Shown: positions 23,767 to 38,721, numbered from the stretch's first letter. The stretch is DNA of 64,000 nucleotides from Onchocerca volvulus (GCA_000499405.2 HG738137.1:5518001-5582000), one strand, 5' to 3'. Program-made: numbers and translations. The notes: generated by a model not told the origin, from the sequence alone.

Positions 23767-26205
23767 TTAAGAATTTCTCAAAGAATTGGTGTTAACCGAT
23801 GTTGAATTGAATTTGCTATTTGTGGAATGGAAAGCATCTGAATTGACATTGGATAGACCTGGTGGTGGCGGTGGACTTACCGAATCTGGCGGTATCGCAG
23901 AAATAGAATGCGTGAGTGAACTATCAAACAAAGAATGCTCATCTTGAGACGAGTGTGTGGTGAATGTGTATGGCCTAAAAATGTTAGATAATTATAATGA
24001 AACAAAATACAATCATTAAGTGACTATCATATCCGCACTTTAAATTATTGATAATTTGAGCGAAGTATGGAAGAAACAAGTAGCTTTTTCCAATAAAATT
24101 GATGAAAAAAAAGAGCCAAATGCAACAAGTCGAACTGTTCGAAATCAGCGAATTCCATCGCTTTTTCTTAATGCATTCTTCTTAATCTGATAATATACAT
24201 GACTCTACTTACTCCATACGAAAAATACGATTAAAAGTCACTTAACCGTGTGAAATATCATCATCTGTTGAAGTACAGCAATGGTATAATAATTTAAAAC
24301 ATTAAATATAAGACAGTAATAAGATTCACATGTAAGCATTGCTTGCCCTGCTGAAAATATCCTCGTCTGTTGTTACATGAGACTTTAGAATGCCACTAAT
24401 ATCACTGACAACCGATGGTGGAATAGTGTTACTTGCAGGATCTAAGCGTGTCGCTTTTAGTGAGAGCTAAAAAAGATCAATTTACATCTGAAACATATGA
24501 AAGACTGTTTACTGAAAAGCTATGATCCATGCAATCCGCTTAATTTATTAATAATTACTTAAATAAATCTCGCATATCACCAATTTCATCTTCCAGAAAA
24601 CAGTATACAATTTAGGCAAGATAAATACTGATGAGTTTTATTAGCGAAACTCTTTGCACTGAGTTATTTAAATACTTAATTGGTCCAAATAAAAAGAAAT
24701 ATACCGATCCTCGATTATCTGAAGTAGATGGTAATTTTATTGAGTCATCTGTACCATTCGCAAATCGTCCTCGCAGATTGATTAACTCAACATTTTTTAG
24801 ACGCAAATCTGCTTCCTTTGCAAGTAGCTGTTCTGCAACATAAATTTCGATCAAATAATGGGACAACTGCAATTTATGACTTTTATTTCTGAATAAAGTG
24901 TGAGCTGAGAATAACGACTGTCTTGCGGAAGGCAGAAACTGAATTCACTTTTTGCAAAGTGATATTGACGTGAATTTGGTTTCTGCGAATTTGGCTATTA
25001 ATAATTATCTTGATAAGCATAATTTACACCGTGATAATGCATAGAATCTCATCAGTTATTAATCCTTCACTAGTACACAGCAACAACCGAATTATGCAGC
25101 AAAAATTATCTATGAACAAAAATTATTATAAATTACAAACTGACGCTGAAAATCAGCCATTTGCCCCCGTGCTTCATTTAAAGCATAAAATAATTTTTGC
25201 TTTAGCCGATTTTCGGCTGACAATGACTTCTCTAGATGAGTGTTCTTCTCACGAATAACTCGAAGTGTAGCATGCAGCTCCTGAAATACAACTTTGTCAC
25301 ACAACATTCAGTGCTCAAAAATTTATTAAGTATAGAAAATTACAAACATGCCTCATCCAACTTGAACTATTTTACTTGATAATTAACTGGATGTAATAAT
25401 TAATTGAATGTATCACAGTAATTCTAACTATAATCCTGACGAAGCAAAAAAACCTTCAAGAAGATATTTCCTACAATTCACCAAGTTGATACAAACCTGC
25501 AAATCGTTGTTTTCTTTATATTGACGCAATTGTTGCAGTTCCTCTTCATGTTCACTGATAAGTTCCTCCTTAACCTTCAATTCACGTCGAACGATTCGCA
25601 GCTCTTTTTCCAAATCAGCTTTCTTTGTTTTGCATGCTTCACTGCATTCAACAATTCTACAAATGCAACATTCTACAAACTTTTCAAGAAAAAAAAAATC
25701 ATGAAAGGTCTCAAAAAAATTATTGATAGTTTGATTATGAAATACAGTTTGACAGCTATTTTCTCGTAAAGATATGTAGTCGTGTTATCATAGAAAAATT
25801 GTGCTGAGTAGGCCGACTGTTCCGGCAATGAATTCCTTGAAGTTTTGCAAAAAATGAGTCGTAAAAAATTAACAATGTTCTTCTTTTCATACGTTCTATT
25901 CCTAAATTTTTTTTGGATTTTTTATTTTTTATTTTTTTTGAAATTGGAAAAGAAAGCAATTTTTTCTTAAGCTAGCTACAATTAGCGACATACTTGTTTG
26001 ACTGCGCTGCAGCCAATGCACGTGCAGCAGCATATTCTTCTTTCATTTTGCTACGCTTCTCTACACTTAGTTCCTTTTCTAATTCATTTTTCTTCGTTTG
26101 TGTATCAATTAATTTCTTTTCCAGCAGCTGCATTGTTGATTTATCCTGTTCGCGTGCCTTCATCATATTTGCAAGTCTTAAAAAAATCATCATTTTGCAA
26201 CCTTC

Positions 26206-26239
<34 letters not shown>

Positions 26240-29200
26240 AAAATGAAGCTTTAAATTCAAAGCATAGCAAATGCTTCATAAGGAAACTAACTTGCTGTCA
26301 CTTTGCTCCTGTTTTAATCTTAACTGCTGTAGTTCTCCTTTCAACTGCTTTTCTCCATTCATATATTGCTGCAGTAAATCACGTAACTCCGTCTCTTGTG
26401 ATCGTGCTATTCGCAGATCATTACGCAATGTTTCCAGCAGTTCTTCGACGCTAAAATATATAATCAATCCTATGATATTTATTAAGAAAAATCAAATTGC
26501 GCGATTGCATTCGAAATGCTTGATTAATTTGCTCGAGTTATAGTTCTGTTCATTGCTTTGGATATAATTTATAAAATTTAATAGCATATTGCTGGACATT
26601 TAAATTTAAATTAATTTTCTATATGCAAAACTTCACGTTTAACTCGAAATAACTGATAAGATAAGAAAATCGATAATGTTACTAATTTCTCGTAGTATAC
26701 ATGGACTTATACTAAGGATTGTGGATAAAAATCCACATTGAGAACTAGAAATTATGACAAACTAATTCATACTCGCTGGCTTTCCCATTAAAATTAGCAG
26801 CACTGCCTGTACACAAACCACCATTCTCAACAACATTAACATTGGTAATCGATATTTTCTGATAACCCGTACTGTTAACAGAACTGTACATTTGCCTATC
26901 CTGTTGTATATTGCCAGCTGCTAGATTCAATAAATTATTATTTAATGAGCAATTGGCACTCAGTGTAGACGACGATAACGCATTTCCAGGTGTCAGTGGC
27001 GATAAGATATAGCCTGCATGGTTTTGTAAATGACGCCCTCGTGAACGCCCGCCTTTTGTTTGAGAATAACTTCCCGAGCTCGGAATTAACACTGAAATGT
27101 AAATAGAAATTCGGAAATTCTTATACTTACCTGAATGTTAAATCAGAATGATATTTTAAGGTAAATCTATGTATCTTTCTGATTTTCTGCCCATTGGATC
27201 TGTTATTTAAATTAAAGCCCAATATTTTTAAGGCTTCTATATTTGTAATAACCACCCCAGATTCTCAAGCGTTTACATGCAAGCTTAAAATTTTTAATAA
27301 CACTCCATTTTTCTTTATGAATTTTTAGAACATAAATCAAGATTTCAATCCATACACATTTCAGAAAATTTTTTAATTGTTTAGTAATAACAGCAACTGA
27401 AATACTTTTGTTTTTTTTGGAACCAGCTGGATGTCGCTGAATAGATCTTATGCGATTAGAACTTGGTGAAGCATCGTCTGGTTGGGATGAAGTTTCTTCT
27501 TGCTCCATCATTTCATCCTCGCTTTCCATTTCATTTGAAGATAGCGATATACGATCATCTAATGATGACGACGATGACTCAACAACACCACCCAATATGT
27601 ACAACACTATGCTCCAAAGTAAATCCCATATCACGCGCCATAAATACATTCTCGATGTCACCGATAACGATACTGCAAAAAATCGTACTTTTGAGAAAAA
27701 TATTATAATCACTCTCAGATTACTATGTAAATCAATTTTAACATACTTTTTCACCCTTTCTTGATCTTTGAAGCATAACTGTGTCACTGAAAGAGTAGGA
27801 AAATCACTACTTGTGATTCTATTGAACCCATAGTTTTTCCAACAACAAGTCACTTTCTAAACTAAGGCAGCACTTCTATCATATAAATTAGTTGTTATAA
27901 TTTAGTCTTCTATGCTCCTCAGTTGAAGTTGACCAGTAAAATAAAATATTTTTGAATTAATGAATTATTGAGCACAATAAGAGTTTAAAAAATCATGAAA
28001 TTTGTCGATATAATCGTTATTAAAAAAGCAACTATTAGAAAATTATAACTGTTTCGATGCAATAGGGTAAATGCTAGCAAGCAATTCTGAGAACACTGCC
28101 TAAAAAACTTATTTCTTTTGAAAAGTTGTCATTTACTCTCCTATTATCCAATAAAAAAAACTAAAGAAATGTCGCTGTTAACGAACCTGAGCTAGCTGTA
28201 TCATCATCATCGTTATTTTCTCTTATTATTCTTTCCTTTCGCATTGATGAAGATCCACTTGAAGGAACAGGAACTTTTTTGGAATTAACGCTTGCATGCT
28301 TCCAATTATTTTGCTTCCAACCCGCTCCGGCACGTGAATTCTTTCGATGCGTTACGGTAGCTGAGGAAGAAGATGCACAAATAGCTAAATTTTGCAACGA
28401 AGCAGGACAAATTTCTGACTCAAACTCTGAAAAGAACGGAGAGATTTACTTCAATTGTGTCAGTTAAAAAATAAAACGCTTGCCCTTTTAATCTAATGAA
28501 GCAAAAAATGCAAAAATAGATCGAAACATTTCTCACAATGAAAGACAATAATGGTTCATTTTGAATAGCTACGAGCTTTCAAAGAGAAGATATAGATTAG
28601 ATGCACTGTGATGTAGTAATCATGAAAGAAAATATAAAGTGGGATATAAGAATTGTACATAACGTGAAATCTAAGAACAAAAAAATTATGCCATCACTGT
28701 AAACCACTAATAATATGATTCTCCAAATGAATTTCAAAAAGTAGCCATATAGTACTACATACAGCATGTCTTAAAAATTTCCCTAAAACTTACATATACA
28801 ATCATTTTTCAACTGAAATCATAAATGAAATCCTAACTATTCTAAAAATTGCCACTACTGCGAATTAGGCTAAATACAAAAAGAAAGCAACCTATCTGTT
28901 CTTGGTCTTGTATTACGGTGCCATTACATCGAGAATATATTTTCGAGCCTTCATATAATGAAGGTAATGCCTCAGTTAGAAGCTTACAATATACTTCGTT
29001 GGTAAGTGACACTTCACGCTGACGTCTTTTTACTCTCCAAAGTCTGCAAAAAGGTCATTATATCTTCTCATAAAAAATTATCAATGACACCACAATTCTG
29101 TAGACAACTGATTAGAAACAGGAAAGATCACTTTCTGATATCCAGCCAACATATAGTTCAAATATTTGAATCTCACAAAATCTGAAATTGGAGATAAATT

Positions 29201-30636
29201 TATGCTTCCAGAGCAACTGATCTCATACCTAAAATAAGTTTTAAGACCAAATCCAAGCATGACGACTGGATATCCAATACAGTGTGCAGCAAAGGGTCGA
29301 CACAGATCTGAAGTCAACCAAGAACTATGCGTGAAAGCTGCCGTTAATGTGATACCAAAACCGCCCAAAAAACCAGCTATAGGATTAACAAATCGTGATG
29401 GTGGATAACATTCTTTCGAAAAATCAGTTGTAACCACCTCATTGCTAGTTGGTAAATCACGCAATTCCAGCCAGTTCGCTAATACACCACCTGAAATTTT
29501 TAAAAATCTAACCAGCGTCGCAAATTAGTTCAACAAAATACTTACTATACTGAAAGCAAAAAAAAAGAATCTTTCGGGAACATTACCAGTTAGAAAATTG
29601 AGTGTCGATCCAAGTGTCGAACCTTTTAAAAGCTGCAGCGGCGAAGCTCCTCGATAACGCCAATTATATTCGAAAGATATTATCGCAATCCAAAATAGCA
29701 AATGAGCTGAACCAATGCCTCGTTCTGCTACAATTATACTGAGTTTTTAAAGATGTCGAATTGTCGAATATAGAAATTATAGAAATAAAGAAAAAAAAAA
29801 GAGAGAGAATTCGATAAAACGATAACATTTCATGAATTCTTCACCTGTCTGCCAAACTAGAAGAATCCATACGTATGTACTTGCAAAAAAAAACAGCAGC
29901 TGAACGGGAAGAAATATAAAACATATAAGATCAGTTGTTACTGTCGCACATACAAAAAATGCAGAAAAAGCCTGAAGTTAATAAATTCAAAAAATAAGAG
30001 AATCCAAATTGAAACAGACATTTTTGATGCAATTCTTTTGGTAGTTGCAACAGTCATGAAAATGAGTAAGAAACGTACAGAATACTGCAAAGAGCTAACG
30101 AGACCCTGGAATCGAAATGAATCGTAGCAACTGCGCATAAGTAACCAAACTGGATATAATAACTCAAAACGGAAACCAATCAATAAATCAAGCGTAATAC
30201 AACTCAGCCATAGCAATACAAATTTCACGTATGCGAATCCACCAAAATGTCTGTAAAATGTTATGTTAGAAGTGGTGAAGAGGCAGCATCATATCATCAG
30301 CGATGCATATCTCAGGCCAGAGAAAACCTGGAACTACACAACTCTATGCTTCATCATTTATGAAAAAGAAGTCCAACAAATGGTTGATAAATGAATCAAC
30401 AGACTTATGGCTATTCGGCTATTCCCTCTGACAAAAATGCATAAAATTTTAGAATCTATTTATTATAATATCATGGAAATGAAAAATGACCTACGAAGTA
30501 TGGATTATTTTGACGATTACGTGAACATATAGAAGCTTACTAACCCACAATACATTGTTTCTGTGATACGGCCACGTCCTTTTAAATTTCTACGCAGTTT
30601 TGGCACATCAATCATTCGTGTTGTTCTTTTCATCAT
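23767..30636 (-). CDS. maco-1: Macoilin, ER-membrane coiled-coil neuronal protein
   Basis: Sixteen exons: 30636-30545, 30250-30100, 29971-29845, 29727-29587, 29490-29229, 29043-28892, 28426-28187, 27672-27406, 27091-26773, 26450-26292, 26176-25994, 25656-25497, 25280-25145, 24832-24705, 24466-24330, 23974-23767; phases close at every junction, giving 953 aa. Role in the family: conserved ER-membrane protein of neurons that affects excitability and behaviour. Seen: N-terminal KLRRNLKGRGRITE, hydrophobic segments in exons 2-4 (FRFELLYPVWLL, STYVWILLVW), the signature DLCRPFAAHCIGYPVV in exon 5, an acidic Ser-rich middle, then long coiled coils (exons 10-14, with AAARALAAAQ and RQYKENNDLQ). The tail is Pro/Ser-rich. 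Exon 8 adds a Trp-rich hydrophobic stretch not in the human protein (see findings). The exact end of exon 8 is the weakest call. Confidence 0.95.
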
Positions 30637-30638
30637 TT

Positions 30639-30644
30639 CTGCAG
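30639..30644 (-). promoter_or_regulatory. Candidate trans-splice acceptor before macoilin
   Basis: CTGCAG ends two nt before the first of two tandem ATG codons. No upstream coding exon was found, so spliced-leader addition is likely. This also supports the chosen start. Confidence 0.5.
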
Positions 30645-31379
30645 CCGGTTATTCTTCCAGGTAGTAATTAACTGAAATCTATGGAAATTCTTCAATTTCC
30701 CACAAAAACAACAAGTGACGCGTAGGGCAGAAACATTTTAACGTTGTCTCTCTGGCTGCACGAAGTCAGCCTATCAAAGTAAAACATCAAACAATAAAAT
30801 TGATCTTTTAAATATGTTTTGCAAAGAAATTATTTTTCTGTTCCTGCTTTTACTCAACAAACTTGCAAAAAAAGTCGGAATAAACATCAAATTCTGCATT
30901 AGATCTGAGAACATTGAATAATGCACATACGTAGAGATAAACATATAAACGTAACATGGGATAGGCCCATAAACACGGAATAGTTGAGAACTCCACCGTA
31001 AATTATTCCCAAAACTCTATCAAAATAATTTATGGACGATGATGACAGAAAAACTTATCGGAAACGCCAAAGAGGAAAGAGCGAGATTATTCTCTTTCTT
31101 CATGATTTGAACAGAACAAGAATGAGCATCATTAAATGCTACTTGCAATGTGGATCACAATTACTTTATCAGCTTTATCATAAATTCTGTCTTAAAACCT
31201 TGCAAAGAATGATGCAAATCAAGAGGTCAATTTAAATCAGGTCAGTATCAGATGAAGCAGTGCGAACTTGATCGAAATGCTAGATAATCGGCATGAAAAA
31301 GAAGCATAGTTGGAAATGGAAGTTTTTGAATTCGAAACATATCAAGTACTAGCCATGGGATATGAAGTATTTTGATAGG
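30645..31379. other. Proximal upstream region of macoilin, nothing named
   Basis: Ordinary AT-rich DNA with short chance frames. It presumably holds part of the macoilin promoter. Confidence 0.5.
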
Positions 31380-31840
31380 AACGGGACGATCAGTGTCAGT
31401 GTACATCAACAAAAACGATTGGAGTGAGAAAAAAGAAGAAAGTGTTATCGACTTGGTCTTGCTTCATTGCAAGCCTTTAAGTGCAGCTGATTGCAATCCG
31501 CACAACAAGCCGTGCCGTCGTCACCCCGCTCGCTACTTGATTGCCACGCTGCTCTTCGCCTCCTCCCTTGGACTTCTTCCCTTCCTTCCTTCCTCAACCA
31601 TATCATTATTATCCAGGCAATCCTTCCTTCTCTTCTAGCTAGCTTGCCGACACGCACACGGGCCACAATTACCCTCTTCCTTGGCCTCCAAGGCCAACTC
31701 CCCGCGCTGTCTCCTGTTCCAGATGTATGCAAATCAATAGCAACTTGCTATGCTTACAACTACTGCATCCTGCATCTTATCAATCCCTCTAAGGCCACGG
31801 TCCATTCTCTATCACTTTATCATCAATCAAATTTCAAATT
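31380..31840. promoter_or_regulatory. GC-rich, CT-rich patch upstream of macoilin
   Basis: A local rise in GC content stands out against the AT-rich surroundings. The plus strand is strongly pyrimidine-biased from about 31540 to 31700, with CTTCC and CCTTC runs. Overlapping open frames exist on both strands (up to 120 codons), as expected where stop codons are rare because of composition. It lies 0.75-1.2 kb upstream of the macoilin start, so a regulatory role is a reasonable inference; no transcription-factor site is claimed. Confidence 0.4.
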
Positions 31841-34800
31841 CCATCCTTTATAACCTTCCTTTTGTACAATCATCCCACTTTACAGCTTTTCATCCATTCA
31901 CACTCCATGATTTTACTATTCTTTTTAGCATTGCTTTTATTGCACTTCACAACTTGTTTTCTAAGAATTGCAGTATTTCTTTCTTTCCTATAATCAAAAT
32001 CAATCTATCTGATTCAGAACAGCTGTATTTTAAAATTTAACAATACACCATTCCATTCATATGTATGTCATGCGGGAAAATCAAAGACGTCTCTGTGATC
32101 ATCAAGAAGGAACTAAAATTCAGCGATCAAGATGCGATTTGAATCCAAATTTTAAAATCTTTTGCAAATTATATTGCAAACAGAGTTCATCTACTCAAAA
32201 TCCTTAAATGAATATCTCAAAAATTAGCGTTATATTCCTTTACTAAACTGTGTTGGCGTCTTATTAAAATATGATAAATGTAAGGAAGAGTATTCTGTCA
32301 GCTGTGTAAATATGGTAAGGATATTATGTTCTGAACACTGTACTACGCTTAGAGAGTCTAGACAATATTCTACCTTCTAAATAACATTTACAAAACATGA
32401 TAGTTTGATGTTTGATAGAATAAATTCATCAGCTGACACAAAACTTACATATAGTTTGCTAACAACGGAGTAATGAAAAGCAGAGTTATAGACTAGAATA
32501 AAAATTCAAAAAAGAGATTTGTACGAGTACTAAGAATAGCATGGCTGAACCTAGCTAAGAATTATACAGGAAGAGCGGTAGTAGACAGTTTTGATTTAGT
32601 TGATCGCCAGACCAACGGGTAATGAAACACTTCATAGTTATTTCTGTTGTCATTTATTTTCCTCGGGATTCACTTCAGCAGTTAATGTTTTGCTTCATTG
32701 TTTTCTCCACTGATAATTTTAACTTTCAATTCCTAAAAAAAATTTCCTGTATGCAAATTTCTCATTGATAAACTATTTAAAGATCGGAAATACCAAATCA
32801 TTATAATACAAATCCGAGTCAACATAACTAAAACTTCAGATAAAATACCTAAATATGGCTATTTGTTAATTTTACCAGTTTCTATGCTACAAGATCTCCT
32901 GTAACATTTTGGACAAAGTATTAACAGCGTATCAAAAAGAATTTACAGCACAACCCATTGTACAGAAAAGCAATTACAAGAAGAAAGTTCTCGACATCAT
33001 TCTCTATTATGCAATGTAAAAATTTTTTCTAGCAATGTTTAAGTAATATATGGTCAAATAATCGGCATTAAACAAAAAAGACATCAAAGTTTCCAAAAAT
33101 TTCAGAACATAAGCAGACAATAAATGGGAATAGGGCACCTCCTACACCACCATATGAACGTCAAGTACTAGTCTTTTAGTTTTATTGGAAATATCTTTCC
33201 AAAAAAATTCACGTAATGCGTTATTTAATCAGTTTATTTCAAGTCCTAGTTGTAATATGATAGTATGAAAAGTAAGTTTCACAATAAACAAAAAATCAAT
33301 CTTGTATAAAAAGTAAGAGTCAAAAGTTATTTCTAAGAAGCGAACAATATGTAAAAAGCAGTTGTCACATCAGATTAAGACAACATAAATAACAAGAGAT
33401 GTGGATATCATAAATTCATTTTATAGCAATTATTTGCCGCTTAAATACTTATTGGTAAAAATGATTAACACGATAATTTTATCAGTTTTTCACTGTGCTA
33501 TGCATATTTTTTCACAACATATATATATATCAATCAAATATATATATCTTTCATATGGCTGTGCTAAACAGCAGTAGTAATTGCCATTTAATATATTTCA
33601 CTTATTATTTCATTGTCTTTCACTCTCTGAAGATAACTTACTATTTTATGCCAGTCTTATAAAAGCAACAGATTCTGATATTTCCGCAGAACTAATTTGA
33701 TAAATTAAAGGAAAATAATTTTTAATAATGCAAATGTGTTTAATTATTTAGACTAAAGACATTGTTCAATTTTAATTTTATACATAAATTTATGATTAGA
33801 TCAAATAGGTATATTTTATTCACGGGAAATTTCTACACGGAATTTCGTAGATGCTAATTAAAGCGTTACCATTATTATGTAGAATCTGTAGATAGTGTGG
33901 AAAGATTCTCTGCTGAGATTCCTGAGATATTCATTCAGTACATGCTTCATATTGGCGTATAATGTTAAGCCTACCCAAATATTCCACTTTTTTCCAGTAT
34001 TATAACCCAGTACAGCATAAGTCTGTAATTTAGTTATATAACAGATATGAATGAATTAGAAACATGAATCAAAAATGAATCAGAATCAAAAACAATCCAA
34101 TGGTATAATGGCAAATATGAAAATCTAAACTGTTTCTTCGACAATTAACGAAGTAATAGAAATAAAATCACAACATTTGGGAAACTAAACAAATCGTTGG
34201 GCTAGCTTCATCGAAATATTTTCCGAATATTATGTACAGTGAAAAATTAGCCGCCTGTTCTATTTGAAAAATATTATAATAACAGTTCAGTTACATAGCG
34301 ATATCTCTAGATAATTATAGATTACTCCAAATTAGATTTATTTTTCTTTAGCTTACGATGTGTCTTTGCCCAGAAAAATTTATTTGAATATTTTATTAGC
34401 CGAGATGTAGAAACTATAGATATATATACAATATTACATATTTCCAAAAATAATGATTAAATGATTCAAATTGTGAGCCCCTTCCCATACTATCCAGCTT
34501 ATAGGTGCAGTGCATAAAATTTAAGCAATCATCGTTCAGAACATAGAATCATAAAACACTGCAATAGATGACATTGGTTTCTACAACTTCACATATGTTC
34601 CCATGTAATGGTGACTTGATTCATTCAAAGAAAAACTAAGAAATTACTCATCAAGTGACTAATATCATGCTATTATTGCTTCAATAAGAAATTCAACATA
34701 GGATGACTATAACATTTAAATTTATTTTGAAGAAAGAAATGAAATATTTAGAGTAGATGGACTAGAGATGTGTCCGATGCCATGAATTCAAGAAAGCTGA

Positions 34801-37800
34801 ATAAAATGGATGAAAAAAGAAGCAATACATACCAGTATCCCCATTCCCGCATTTCCCTTTTCCTCAAACAATAACACGACTCTTTCGCAACGTTATTGCC
34901 CAATAAAAGTGTCATAATTTCAACAATTCTCAGCAATTGCACAGCTCAAGAAATACCTGTTGCCAAAAACGTGCCATCCGAACAAAAGCAATGAGCAACT
35001 TGTATTTCATATTGACGTTCACAGAGGCCGTGCGAGCCGTGATATGTGTAAAGGCGCTAAAGAAAAATGATCTGTGGCTTTTGGTAGTTCCCCGAACAGC
35101 CAAGTGAAGGTACTTGGATTGGCTATAGCATGTTAGACTATGAATGCTATTTGGGAATATATTAGTAGAAAATGTTCGTAAGTCATTTGCTATCGATTTC
35201 AGACGTAAGAAATGATCTGTAGAGTATTGTTTGTCGGACATTTTTGAAGTAGAAAACAGTAGTGTTAGTACTGAGTAAGCATGACCCAATTTATTATGTT
35301 TGTTTCTTATCCCATTTCGCAAAAATTTTCATCTTAAAGCTTTTTCAGTATTTTTGCAGTTATAATCGTTTATACATCTTCGCATTATCCTTTTAGAAAA
35401 TACATTCAAGTAGCTCGAAGAAATATAATTCGATATGGAAACGAAGATTTAAATGATTTCAGTAGAGTATAAGAAAATTATTTAATTTATAATGTACTCC
35501 AAGTTTGAGATATTATAAATTGAAGCAAATATAGGAGCAAACATCACACTATTCGTTGTTAATAGAGTAGAATGTGATAAGTATTTTTTCAGGACATAAT
35601 TCGTAGTCTTTACTCACCAAATGAGCTTCTAAATTATACTGTTTAAAAACACGATTATCACAGCTGCTTACGCAAACATGTTATTTATGTCATAGTAAGA
35701 ATTTAATTTAGGAGCAAAAAAATTGAAAAATAGAGCATAGTAGTAATTACCTGCAATATTCATCCTCTGATAAGAGTATTTTGATTTCAGTGTACATAAA
35801 CAGGTCCTGAATCTGATGAAGTGTTTTCAGTAGCTAAATGTTATCTTCCACATTTTCGTTTGCGTTCAAAAAAAATGTAATGCACTGTCTGAAAACTGTT
35901 TGAATCATTATGTTTCCGCAATAATCCTTTTATCTAATGAACTTCAGAAAAATAGAGAATTACTAGAATTATCGAAAATCAGTTGGATTTTCAAATTTTT
36001 CAAATATTTTCCCCTAAATTCGTACTAACTGATGTGAACTTCATTGCTTGAAGGAGTTGGAATGATTAATTTACCAAAAAGACAAAGGAACAAGAACTTC
36101 TGAGATGAAGTATTTGCAGTAAATTATCTCTTAACATTCATTTTTTCAAACTATGGCCTGTCCATTAATAACTTACGAAATTGCTATCAGCAAAGCCACA
36201 TTTTATTAGCTACATTTTTTGAACTTCATGTAGTTGTTTATGGGTCAAATATTTGATTTCCTTTTGAAAAAGAGATTTTTAGAGGGAAAGAAAATAGCGA
36301 AAGCAGGGCGAATATGATGAATCTATCTAGATTTTATTGATAGGTCTAAGCAAGTGGTAACATCGCTTATTTTTGGATAAATAGAAGTTTGATCAGTCAT
36401 TTCAGGTGACGGTGATCGGAAAGATTGACGATATGTTATTTTGATGTTGAACTGGAATTAGCTAATTTTACCTCTGCTGCCAAGTGTGACTGGGTTTCTT
36501 TGCATATGACATGAATTTTTGGTATAATTAGTGCTGCCGTATTTTTGCATAAAAGGCTCTTATTTTATTAAGACTTTTATGATTGTTTATTGTGTATCTC
36601 TTTCTATTTCCATTTAGCTGACGAAATTTGAATGAATTGATATTTTGTTTGATTAGGAAAAGAAATTAACATCGTTTGTATTATTTGAAAACAAATTTTA
36701 GCGACATCGAAAGGGTTTTAAAATGTAAACACTTGCATTTAGTCACTTGTATCTAACCTTGTATTCAATCGAAAATTCACATTCATGGCCGATACTTCAA
36801 GTTTGAAAGAACTGAAAAAGAAATCTGAATGACTACTGCCTTTCTGCCACAAAAGGAAGAGTCATAATAAACATTTGCGAAATCTAAAAAATTTATATTG
36901 CTTATTTCCCTTATATGTTTTTATTCGGCTAACGAGATGGCGATGAATTGACATATAAATTGAGAGATATTTATCCCAGCACTTCTGTTAAAATGTAACA
37001 ATTCTATTGTGTTCCATATCGAAGATCATATGCTTTTGAAATAGTGATAATTTCATAAACAATTAAAAGAAATTGTTATAACGATTTCATTTGTTGTGGA
37101 ATCGGACTTTGAACTCATTAGCTTTCATGATTTCGTGCCTCAACACTCAATAAAACCATCATTGAGCTCAATGAAACAAAAAAAAATGACGCATTAGAAC
37201 TTATTATCAGGTTAGTGTAAAAGTAATTGTGATTTTGGATGATGAATTTTAAATCATTATAGCTAATATTAAATAAATCTTTTATTAATCAAAATAACTA
37301 AAACAATCAGCACATTTTTGTCTAAAAGAAATAAAATTGTATATTACTGTTGTTTGTAGATATGAGCTTACGGTGACTGGAGTCACCACATTTCTCTTAA
37401 GTTTCGTTCTCTTTCACAGCATTAGCAAATTCTAAATCAAATGTTTACTAATATTATATGCTTTATAGCTGATTTTGGATCAAAAAAAAAAATCATTAAA
37501 TCCCCTTTGTATCTAACTTAGTCAAAATAATTATCAAATAAATAACAAAAGTACACGAAGTAGAAATTGACTACTGAAATGATATGGAACTTCAAAATAA
37601 AGTAATGGATTTCAATAATGCGAAAATCTACAACGATTTCTATGCTTATCAATTAATACTTTAAACTTGTTATACCTGATAGTGCCTGATAGATTTGTTC
37701 AGATCTATATTTTAAAAATGAATTTACTCTTAGTACTTCTGGATTATGGTGCGGAATCACTGAATTCTAATTACATCTTGAAATTAGAATTCTTCAAAAT

Positions 37801-38721
37801 ATTTTTATCAGATTGGAATATAATGAAACTAGTTTTAAACCTGTAATATTCTGAATCTTTATAAACATGTTTTTATGATAGGAAAATGTGCGATAAAGCG
37901 AGCTAATTAGTTTGACATTAATCATACTTGTAGTCTCATTCCAAAAGCATTATTTATCCGCATTATAACATATATATCAAGCACTATCCATCAATTATAT
38001 GGGAGTAAAGCAATATTTATACATTCAAATAGGAAATTTTAAAAAATTTGACCTATGTTGAATTCTAACAATTGTACTATATAGGTTCGAATTACTTCTC
38101 ACGGCACATATTAAGTAATAGAATTTAGATAATGATTAGGAAGAAAATTCCATCTTTGTTAATTATCAGTACTCAAATTCTGCTCTATGACTGCTAAACA
38201 TTACTAATGATTAATGTAATTGTATACGTATTATGGCAAATTGAAGTGTGATTTGTGATGACTAATTTGCTTGATTCTGAACTGTTTGCAAACTTAACAT
38301 CTTTAAAGATTGCAGTGAAGTAACGAGATAAACTTTCAGTTTATTAAAATCGCTTCTTTAAATTATTTTATAAAAGTTTCATTTAAAACAATACGAGAGA
38401 AAAATTTAGAAAATTAAGAAAAAGCTTCAATTCATCCATTCCAAGTTATTCGATTTCTAAATGCAAAATTGAATATTCGATCAATTTTTAACGATTCGAG
38501 ACAGTCCGATAAATATTTTACTATCAACTTATCCTGGACAATGAATGATCTTTTATCACCCGTTCTTCTAGTGTATTGCTTAAGCAGAAATAATATCACG
38601 GACATAAGCATCGTCGCCACAACTGACATTGATGACAGAATGTGAAAAATTACAGAGAAAAGTAATGGAAGGCAACATTAAATGACAAATAAAGGAATTT
38701 CTTCAATATAATTAAAGTAAA
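31841..38721. other. Gene-poor AT-rich region
   Basis: Nearly 7 kb without a supportable gene. A 130-codon minus frame at 34930-35322 has no recognisable domain or splice context and was not called. A short (TA)n-rich stretch occurs at about 33520-33550. Distal regulatory DNA for macoilin or the LRR-Ig gene, or old mobile DNA, may be present, but nothing could be identified. Confidence 0.5.

Noticed and set aside
26208..26237. Long A-run (T-run on the minus strand) considered as a retroposed polyA tail
   Set aside because: It lies just before the macoilin exon-11 acceptor and works as an intron polypyrimidine tract; no retroposed body is attached.
31445..31853. Overlapping open frames of 88-120 codons in the GC-rich patch
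   Set aside because: Stop codons are rare there because of composition; the translations are low-complexity and exist on both strands.
34930..35322. 130-codon minus-strand open frame
   Set aside because: No domain, no similarity recalled, composition like its surroundings, and no splice or leader context. Likely chance.
35652..35675. TATCACAG seed-like string resembling the miR-2 family
   Set aside because: No complementary arm nearby to form a precursor hairpin.
38080..38100. GGTTCGAATT string resembling a tRNA B box
   Set aside because: The match is incomplete and there is no A box or cloverleaf around it. No tRNA was found anywhere in the window.
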